Assembly (NCBI GenBank): GCA_002313895.1 | Contig: DCAW01000083.1 | Span: 1-6,036 of the forward strand | Source: Dehalococcoidia bacterium UBA1123 | GTDB lineage: Bacteria > Chloroflexota > Dehalococcoidia > Lucifugimonadales > UBA1123 | Reading direction: 5' to 3' | Length of the DNA stretch: 6,036 nt | Shown: one piece after another, positions 1-4,952 of the stretch | Layout: the number at the start of each line of letters is the position of its first letter | Numbering within the stretch: the first letter of the stretch is position 1 | Program-made: the position numbers and the translations under genes | The notes under the pieces: model-generated | Told to the model about the DNA's origin: nothing | Database searches by the model: none | What the model saw: only the letters and a program-made list of their open reading frames with translations

Positions 1-75
1 CCTGCGCCTGCTCCTGCGCCAGCAGCGGTTGCGACCTCCGTGCCCGCCGCGCCCGCGCCCGCTGCTCCCAGCAGC
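1..75 (+). repeat. Pro/Ala-rich low-complexity linker coding tract
   Basis: The first 25 codons read almost entirely as Pro, Ala, Val, Thr and Ser, with alternating PAPAPAPA at the edge and a second PAAPAPAAP stretch, written with GCN/CCN codons in near-repeats such as CCTGCGCCTGCTCCTGCG. Such tracts typically tether a lipoprotein receptor domain away from the membrane anchor. The tract begins outside the window, so its full length is unknown. Tracts of this kind vary in length and are prone to slippage. Confidence 0.75.
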
Positions 76-1707
76 ATAACTAACGTATTCGGAGTGGAAT
101 TGCCTGGAGACGCGGCATCTCTCGACCAGCAGTACCTTCGCAGGAACTACAGGGCCGAGGGCGAGGCCATTGAGTTCGCCGTCAGCGTGTACAATTCAGC
201 CGGCGGCAGCTATCAGTCAGGCATGAGCCTGGCAATGCTAGACACCGACCTCAAGACGGCGCCCGGCGCCGCCGATAGTTGGGAGTCCTCGAGCGACCTT
301 AAGACCTGGACTTTCAATATCAATCCGGACCTCGCCTGGAGCGACGGAACGCCTGTCACCGCAGACGACTACGTTTACACCTGGCAGTATTATGCTGACC
401 CGGAGCACGCGTATGACTTTGCTTGGTACTTTGGCAGTCTGGACGTCGTCAACTGGGGCGATGTGAACTCGGGCGACAAGCCTCTCACCGCGCTAGGCGT
501 CGAGGCGATCGATTCCAAGACCTTGGTGTTCGAACTTGACGCCCCAGCGCCGTACACCCCCGGATTCATGATGTACGGTTCTCCTCTGGCAAAGCATCAG
601 GCTGAAGAATTCGGCCCCTACTACAATAACGACCCTGCAACCGCTATCAGCTTCACTCCGTGGATTCTGGAGGAGTGGATTCCCAACCAGCACTCGGTTT
701 TCGTGCCCAACATGAACTACAATGGGTCGCTCATGCCCTACATCGAAAAGATGAGGCACGTGTTCGGCGAGCGCCGTTTTGACCAGTACCTTGCTGGCGA
801 GATCGACACGGTATCCGGCCCCTTCAGCCCGGCCGACCAAGAAAAGTTAATGAACGACGAGGAACTTTTGGCTCAGCGTGGCGTCTCCCCTGGAGACTTC
901 CGAACCCACTACCTTTTCTTCGACTTCCAGTCGGCTCCCTTTGATGACGTTCGCGTCAGGCAGGCATTCGCAAAAGCCATTGACCGCGAAGCAGTCATCG
1001 ATTTCGTTGTCGGAAACTCTGCTGGCGTGCCGTCCTACGGCATTCTGATGGCCGGTTTCCCAGACGCGGTCACCGACGACCTGAAGAAGTATCAAGGGTT
1101 CGACGCCGATACGGCCCAGAAGCTGCTTGCTGACGCCGGGTTCGCCAATGGCGATGGCTTCCCCAAACTGGAGTTGGCCCTTCGTCAGGAGACCCCTCTG
1201 CGGCAGGCAGTTGCCGACGCAGTGGCCTCTGAACTGAAGAGGAACCTGAACATCGACGTTACCATCAACAACATGGACCGCAAGACCTACATGGCAGGCC
1301 TTAATGAGCAGTCCCTCCAGTTCGCGATGGTGTCCTACGGCTTTGACTACGTAGACGCATCTAACTTCCTGAGCGTGTTCAAGACCGATGGCCGCCACAA
1401 CTGGAACGACGCCGAGTTTGAAGCTCTGCGCATCGTGGCCGCCGGAAACGCAAACGCTAGTGAGCGCGCAAACCAGATGGTCGAACTCCAGGAAATACTC
1501 TCCGAGCGTGTCGGCAGCGTGTTCCTCTGGGGTGAGTTGCAGAACCAGATGCACAAGCCCTACATGAAGGGCACGTGGCGAAACAAGAACGCAGCCGGCT
1601 GGGAGGGACTACAGTTCCCCAACTGGAACGCTGGATTCGGAGTGCAGAACATCTACACTCTGTACATCGGCGACAATGTGGGAGACTTTAACCGCTCGCC
1701 GTTCTAG
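1..1707 (+). CDS. ABC transporter family 5 substrate-binding protein (peptide/nickel/opine type), 5' partial
   Basis: Extracytoplasmic solute receptor that hands a peptide or similar small molecule to the two permeases encoded downstream. The frame is open to base 1, so the GTG at 40 is only an internal valine; the true start and the probable lipoprotein signal peptide are outside the window. Of 568 visible residues, about the first 25 are a Pro/Ala-rich linker. The SBP_bac_5 fold follows. Its hallmark is WTFNINPDLAWSDGTP near visible residues 103-118, followed by VTADDYVYTW. A second conserved block, VRQAFAKAIDREAVI, lies at about 319-333, and the C-terminal VELQEILSERVGSVFLW at about 494-510. 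The gene ends in tandem in-frame stops, TAG TAA. Family membership is clear; the ligand cannot be read from sequence and may be a non-peptide. The following junction carries a strong stem-loop, as often seen after highly expressed binding-protein genes. Confidence 0.93.
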   Translation, partial: PAPAPAPAAVATSVPAAPAPAAPSSITNVFGVELPGDAASLDQQYLRRNYRAEGEAIEFAVSVYNSAGGSYQSGMSLAMLDTDLKTAPGAADSWESSSDLKTWTFNINPDLAWSDGTPVTADDYVYTWQYYADPEHAYDFAWYFGSLDVVNWGDVNSGDKPLTALGVEAIDSKTLVFELDAPAPYTPGFMMYGSPLAKHQAEEFGPYYNNDPATAISFTPWILEEWIPNQHSVFVPNMNYNGSLMPYIEKMRHVFGERRFDQYLAGEIDTVSGPFSPADQEKLMNDEELLAQRGVSPGDFRTHYLFFDFQSAPFDDVRVRQAFAKAIDREAVIDFVVGNSAGVPSYGILMAGFPDAVTDDLKKYQGFDADTAQKLLADAGFANGDGFPKLELALRQETPLRQAVADAVASELKRNLNIDVTINNMDRKTYMAGLNEQSLQFAMVSYGFDYVDASNFLSVFKTDGRHNWNDAEFEALRIVAAGNANASERANQMVELQEILSERVGSVFLWGELQNQMHKPYMKGTWRNKNAAGWEGLQFPNWNAGFGVQNIYTLYIGDNVGDFNRSPF

Positions 1708-1713
1708 TAATCG

Positions 1714-1741
1714 ACCCATGGATGGGTGAATAGGCAACCCA
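1714..1741 (+). promoter_or_regulatory. Small alternative-pairing element after the binding-protein gene
   Basis: ACCCAT (1714-1719) and ATGGGT (1722-1727) form a 6-base inverted repeat with a 2-base spacer; in RNA only the outer ACCC/GGGT pairs could close, over a 6-base loop. The same TGGGT (1723-1727) can instead pair with ACCCA at 1737-1741 over a 9-base loop. The two pairings exclude each other. The element overlaps the first possible aminotransferase start (GTG 1726). The pairing is visible in the sequence; any function is inference, and both helices are short. Confidence 0.3.
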
Positions 1742-2979
1742 ATATGCGTCCCGTCGGAGAGATGGACTTGTTCCTGACTCCGGCGGGACGCATCATGTAT
1801 CCAGGAGACAATCTCACGGACGTACAGGCTTTAAGAGAGCAAATTCCAGCGCTAGATGGCTGTGTCTACCTGAACTGCGGAACGTTCGGCCCAGTGCCGT
1901 CTCAGTCCACAGACGAGGTTGTGCGCCTGCTGCGGCTCATCGAGTCCGACGGGCCGTTCAACCCCGACGTCAACGAGACCGTTCACAAGGTATATGAAAC
2001 TGCCAGAGAGAGCATGAGCCGCTTCGTCGGCGCGTCATCAGATGAGATAGCGCTGACACGGAACGTGTCGGATGGCATCAACATCGTGGCAACGGGGTTC
2101 GATTGGGAACCTGGCGACGAAGTGATTATCACTGACCAGGAACATCCTAGCGGAGCCCTGCCCTGGATCAACCTCTCTCGGCGATATGGCATCAAGGTTC
2201 GCATGCTCCCGCTGACTCACAATCAAGACGAAACCGTGGCGAGCCTGGAAGACCTCATCAACCCGAAGACAAAGTTAGTATTTTTGAGCCACGTATCGAC
2301 ACGCACCGGATACCGCCTTCCTGCGAAGCGGTTGTGCGATGTCTCCCACGCCAATGGCGTGCCTATTATGTTGGATGGCGCCCACGCGGTCGGACAGATG
2401 GCGGTGGACGTCAAGGATTTGGGATGTGACTTCTATGCCGGATGTGGGCACAAGTGGATTCTCGCTCCCCAGGGTTCCGGTTTTTTGTACATCGACCGCG
2501 AGTGGATCGACAAACTGAAACTCACCTGGCTAGGATGGGGCATGACCGAAGAGTACGACCTGCCCAGCCTGAGCTTCGAGGCCGTCTCCGAGGCTCGAAG
2601 GTTCGAGTATGCGACCATGAACTGGGCGCACTTCGGCGGACTGGTCAAGAGCATTGGAGTCGCTGAAGAGCTTGGCATCGAGAACACCGAAGCCAGAATC
2701 AGCGAATTGGCGACCAACTTGAAACAGCGGCTTTCGGATATTCCAGGGATTGAGATAGAATCACCGATGGAGCCTGAGATCAGCACTGGACTGGTTGCGT
2801 TGTCCACTGCGGGTCTCAATCACGAGGCTCCCGGCAAGTGGCTCTGGGACGAGCATCGAATTCTGGTGGCGCACAACGCTGAAAATCAGTGGATGCGCCT
2901 GGCGGTGGCGCACTTTCTTCTGGAAGAAGAGCTTGATCGGTTTGTCGAGTGCATGACCGAACTGTCCGAAGACCGCTAA
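1726..2979 (+). CDS. Class V PLP-dependent aminotransferase-fold enzyme (CefD/EgtE/cysteine-desulfurase-like)
   Basis: Cytoplasmic fold-type I PLP enzyme of 417 residues from GTG 1726; other in-frame starts are ATG 1744, 1762 and 1795 (394 residues). None has a good Shine-Dalgarno; 1795 fits the usual family N-terminus (LREQIPALDGCVYLN) and sits just after the junction stem-loop. Numbering from 1726: YLNCGTFGPVP at 48-58, ALTRNVSDGIN at 109-119, the probable ring-stacking His140 (EHPSG), PLP-nitrogen partner Asp217 in LDGAHAVGQ, and Schiff-base Lys243 in GHKW. FEYAT (293-297) replaces the usual FE-x-GT, and Arg391 is the likely substrate-carboxylate ligand. No cysteine lies in the C-terminal loop where IscS/SufS carry the catalytic one, so a cysteine desulfurase of that kind is unlikely. 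Possible chemistries are transamination, racemisation/epimerisation or C-S lyase; substrate unknown. It sits between receptor and permease genes, probably in the same transcript. Confidence 0.9.
   Translation: MNRQPNMRPVGEMDLFLTPAGRIMYPGDNLTDVQALREQIPALDGCVYLNCGTFGPVPSQSTDEVVRLLRLIESDGPFNPDVNETVHKVYETARESMSRFVGASSDEIALTRNVSDGINIVATGFDWEPGDEVIITDQEHPSGALPWINLSRRYGIKVRMLPLTHNQDETVASLEDLINPKTKLVFLSHVSTRTGYRLPAKRLCDVSHANGVPIMLDGAHAVGQMAVDVKDLGCDFYAGCGHKWILAPQGSGFLYIDREWIDKLKLTWLGWGMTEEYDLPSLSFEAVSEARRFEYATMNWAHFGGLVKSIGVAEELGIENTEARISELATNLKQRLSDIPGIEIESPMEPEISTGLVALSTAGLNHEAPGKWLWDEHRILVAHNAENQWMRLAVAHFLLEEELDRFVECMTELSEDR
1744..1793 (+). promoter_or_regulatory. Strong 16-pair RNA stem-loop at the binding-protein/aminotransferase junction
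   Basis: The arms 1744-1759 (ATGCGTCCCGTCGGAG) and 1778-1793 (CTCCGGCGGGACGCAT) pair at 15 Watson-Crick positions plus one G.U (1754/1783). The 18-base loop can add a 3-pair tip, GGA 1764-1766 with TCC 1772-1774. There is no U-run after the 3' arm, so this is not an ordinary intrinsic terminator on either strand. The in-frame ATG at 1795 begins one base after the stem, and its only candidate Shine-Dalgarno (GGCGGGA, 1782-1788) lies inside the 3' arm. Likely roles are stabilising the 3' end of the binding-protein message, differential expression within the operon, or masking of the aminotransferase start. If translation begins at 1726 or 1744, the stem lies within coding sequence. Confidence 0.6.
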
Positions 2980-2998
2980 AGCGCCTGGCTTTCGGGCA
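2963..2998 (+). promoter_or_regulatory. Possible stem-loop across the aminotransferase stop codon
   Basis: TGTCCGAA (2963-2970) can pair with TTCGGGCA (2991-2998): seven Watson-Crick pairs and one G.U. The loop of about 20 bases holds the stop codon (2977-2979) and an inner CGCT/AGCG repeat (2974-2977/2980-2983). No U-run follows, so it is not a convincing terminator. It could be a processing or stability element between enzyme and permease genes, or chance. Confidence 0.3.
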
Positions 2999-3021
2999 TT
3001 GGAATCCGAGTTAAAGAGATC

Positions 3022-3033
3022 AGGGGGCAGGGA
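3022..3033 (+). promoter_or_regulatory. Shine-Dalgarno region of the first permease
   Basis: A purine-rich AGGGGGCAGGGA precedes ATG 3036. AGGGGG (3022-3027) is 8 bases from the start codon, a usual spacing. This supports the ATG at 3036 and means that the permease has its own initiation signal, 56 bases after the aminotransferase stop. Confidence 0.6.
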
Positions 3034-3035
3034 AG

Positions 3036-3965
3036 ATGACAGGCTATATCTTGGGCAGGCTCTTAGGTCTGTTCTTTTCCGTCCTTGCCATTTCTTTGAT
3101 TCTATTCCTCGCCGTTCGCTGGCTGCCCGGCACCCCCTGGATTGAAGGCGAAATACCGCTGACAGGCTCTGCCAGAGACAACATGATCCGCAAGTACGGA
3201 CTCGACGAGCCGGTATGGAAGCAGTACGCAAAGTATCTTTGGAATCTCGCTCATCTGGACCTCGGCAACTCGTACATCTACAAAACCGATTCCGTCTGGA
3301 AGACTATCGCTCGAGGCTGGCCTGCCACAGCCAAAATTGGCACTATCACCCTGCTGGTGTCAATCCCGCTTGGAATTATCATAGGCGTAGCCGCGTCGCT
3401 GAAACAGAACAGTATTTTCGACTACGCGATGACGTTGACGGCGACAGCTGGGATAACTGTGCCCAATTTTGCAGTCGCCGTGTGGCTGGTGTTATTCGTT
3501 GCAATATACCTGGACCTCACCCCGACGCAGGGGTGGGGCACTTGGCAGCATATGATATTGCCGGTGATCGCTTACAGCTTGGCCCCTCTGGGCCTGGTGG
3601 CGCGATTCACAAGGGTAAGCATGCTAGAGGCGATGCGATCAGACTACGTCCGCACGGCGCGGGCCAAGGGCTTGAATGAGCCTACGATTGTGGTGAGGCA
3701 CATATTCAAAAATGCCCTCATACCTATCATCACCCTCTTCGGGCCGCTGCTCCCCAACCTGATGACCGGCAGCATATTCATCGAGCAGACCTTCGCAATT
3801 CCTGGATTGGGCAGGCACTTCGTCACTAGCATATTCGACCGGGATTACCCTGTGATTCTCGGGATGTTTATGTTAGTCGCCGTCCTGTTCGGCCTTACCT
3901 ACGTAATCAGCGACATACTATACACCTGGGCTGATCCCAGAGTGCGACTGACGAGGGGTCCCTGA
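3036..3965 (+). CDS. ABC transporter permease, DppB/OppB family
   Basis: Integral inner-membrane subunit of a peptide-type ABC importer, 309 residues, the normal length for DppB-like proteins. The N-terminus has the typical first helix (about 9-29) ending in LPGTPW, then the conserved YGLDEPVWKQYAKYLWNLAHLDLGNS region (53-79), which lies outside the membrane. The BPD_transp_1 domain covers about 95-300 with five further helices near 101-122, 133-159, 172-192, 228-248 and 274-297. The cytoplasmic EAA loop that docks on the ATPase is clear at about 204-228 (YVRTARAKGL, then RHIFKNAL). The family-typical FAIPGLG (253-259), DYP (270-272) and terminal DPR (300-302) are all present. The stop overlaps the start of the next permease (TGATG), so the two are translationally coupled and should form a heterodimer. 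No damage is visible; the substrate is set by the receptor. Confidence 0.95.
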   Translation: MTGYILGRLLGLFFSVLAISLILFLAVRWLPGTPWIEGEIPLTGSARDNMIRKYGLDEPVWKQYAKYLWNLAHLDLGNSYIYKTDSVWKTIARGWPATAKIGTITLLVSIPLGIIIGVAASLKQNSIFDYAMTLTATAGITVPNFAVAVWLVLFVAIYLDLTPTQGWGTWQHMILPVIAYSLAPLGLVARFTRVSMLEAMRSDYVRTARAKGLNEPTIVVRHIFKNALIPIITLFGPLLPNLMTGSIFIEQTFAIPGLGRHFVTSIFDRDYPVILGMFMLVAVLFGLTYVISDILYTWADPRVRLTRGP

Positions 3966-3967
3966 TG
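3953..3967 (+). promoter_or_regulatory. Shine-Dalgarno and stop/start overlap coupling the two permeases
   Basis: GAGGGG at 3953-3958 lies 6 bases before ATG 3965, and the TGA of the first permease (3963-3965) shares its A with that ATG. This fixes the start of the second permease and indicates coupled translation, consistent with equal amounts of the two membrane subunits. Confidence 0.7.
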
Positions 3968-4846
3968 AGTTCAGCAGCTCTAGAGGCACAACTTCGAGCC
4001 CCGCGACGCAGCAACAAAGCCACGTTCTTCTGGAGATTCCGTCAGAACAAGCTGGCCGTGATGGGGTTGGGCATCGTTGTCGTATTGATATTCGTTGCGG
4101 TATTTGCCAATTTCATAGCGCCAACCGGATACACCGAGGCCGTTCTGTCGGAGTCGCGTCAATTTCCCAGTTGGTCTCACTGGTTCGGCACCGACCAGAT
4201 AGGAAGGGATTATCTGAGCCGATCTCTGTTCGGGATTCGCACGTCAATCATGGTCGGATTCGGCGTGCAGTTAATCACGCTCAGTATCGGATTCACCCTC
4301 GGAGCGTTGGGTGGATACCTGGGCGGTTGGGTGGACATGATCGTAGTTCGAATCATTGAGGTCGCCACCGGCATTCCGAGCCTGCTGGTTGCAATGTTCC
4401 TGATGGCGTTTCTCGGACACTCCACCTGGAGCGTGATATTCGCGCTTGGAATAACGGGATGGGTCGTGGAGACCCGATTAACGCGAGGTCAGTTCATTGC
4501 GTTCAGAGATCGAGAATTCGTCGTCGCGGCTCGCGCCATCGGAGCCAGCGAGCTTCGGATCGCGATAATGCACATATTCCCCAACGTCATACCGGTCATT
4601 GCTGTCCTGGTGGCATTCCAGATTCCAGCGGCAATTTTCAACGAGGCGGGCCTGAGCTTCTTGGGACTGGGCATCGACGAGCCGACTCCCAGCCTCGGCA
4701 AAATGGTATCCACCAGCCTAGCGTACGTCCGAACGTACTGGCACATGGGCTTGTTCCCAAGTGTGTTGATTGCGTTCATAACCCTGGGCTTCACCTTCAT
4801 GGGCGACGGCCTCCGCGACGCGCTGGACCCGACGATGAATAGGTAG
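3965..4846 (+). CDS. ABC transporter permease, DppC/OppC family
   Basis: Second membrane subunit of the importer, 293 residues, of normal family length. The OppC_N segment (about 20-60: FFWRFRQNKLAVMGLGIV, then the first helix) is followed by the hallmark HWFGTDQIGRDYLSRSLFGIR at about 72-92. The BPD_transp_1 domain spans about 92-290. The EAA loop lies at about 185-209 (FVVAARAIGA, then IMHIFPNVI). EAGLSFLGLGIDEPTPSLGKM at 227-247 and the C-terminal GDGLRDALDP at 280-289 are strongly conserved in the family. It pairs with the upstream permease, and both need ATPase partners of the DppD/DppF type that are not encoded in the window. The operon appears to end here, since the next gene is on the opposite strand. 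The GC-moderate, intact reading frame shows no sign of decay. Confidence 0.95.
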   Translation: MSSAALEAQLRAPRRSNKATFFWRFRQNKLAVMGLGIVVVLIFVAVFANFIAPTGYTEAVLSESRQFPSWSHWFGTDQIGRDYLSRSLFGIRTSIMVGFGVQLITLSIGFTLGALGGYLGGWVDMIVVRIIEVATGIPSLLVAMFLMAFLGHSTWSVIFALGITGWVVETRLTRGQFIAFRDREFVVAARAIGASELRIAIMHIFPNVIPVIAVLVAFQIPAAIFNEAGLSFLGLGIDEPTPSLGKMVSTSLAYVRTYWHMGLFPSVLIAFITLGFTFMGDGLRDALDPTMNR

Positions 4847-4852
4847 AATGTA

Positions 4853-4890
4853 AACTTCGTCAAAGTTCGCTATAAGACTCTGAAAGAGTC
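4853..4890. terminator. Two small hairpins in the convergent spacer (weak terminator candidate)
   Basis: Between the converging genes lie AACTT/AAGTT (4853-4857/4863-4867) and, just after, GACTCT/AGAGTC (4876-4881/4885-4890) with a 3-base loop. Both stems are short. GGTTATTG follows on the + strand and TTATAG on the - strand, so neither direction has a proper U-tract. They are the only terminator-like structures I see in the 4847-4952 spacer. Termination may be Rho-dependent or the sites may be spurious. Confidence 0.25.
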
Positions 4891-4952
4891 GGTTATTGCG
4901 GGTGGGGGTGACGTTGCGAAGCAGGAGTTCTGTTATGGTGCGCCCATTGAGG

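Noticed and set aside
40..42. GTG at 40 as the start of the receptor gene
   Set aside because: The frame is open to base 1 and upstream codons continue the same Pro/Ala linker, and a start here would leave no signal peptide. The gene is truncated by the window.
847..1554. 235-codon open frame on the - strand inside the receptor gene
   Set aside because: It lies wholly opposite well-conserved SBP_bac_5 sequence, has no recognisable domain, and is the kind of antisense shadow that GC-biased codon use produces. The same holds for the - strand frame at 493-840.
1718..1733. Two tiny open frames, ATG GAT GGG TGA (1718-1729) and ATG GGT GAA TAG (1722-1733), as leader peptides
   Set aside because: They are three codons each, lack Shine-Dalgarno sequences and arise from the ATGGATGGGT palindrome; nothing supports translation.
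1744..1793. Junction stem-loop as a Rho-independent terminator
   Set aside because: No run of T follows the 3' arm on the + strand, nor on the - strand side; the downstream genes also look co-transcribed.
2761..3231. 156-codon - strand open frame across the aminotransferase/permease junction
   Set aside because: It overlaps two confident + strand genes and the Shine-Dalgarno region, with a Cys/Arg/Ser-rich product that resembles no family I know.
4459..4842. Alternative-frame + strand open frame inside the second permease, and the similar one at 3215-3679 inside the first
   Set aside because: The overlapping permease frames carry all conserved family motifs; these translations are rich in Arg, His, Pro and Gly and look like frame-shifted shadows.
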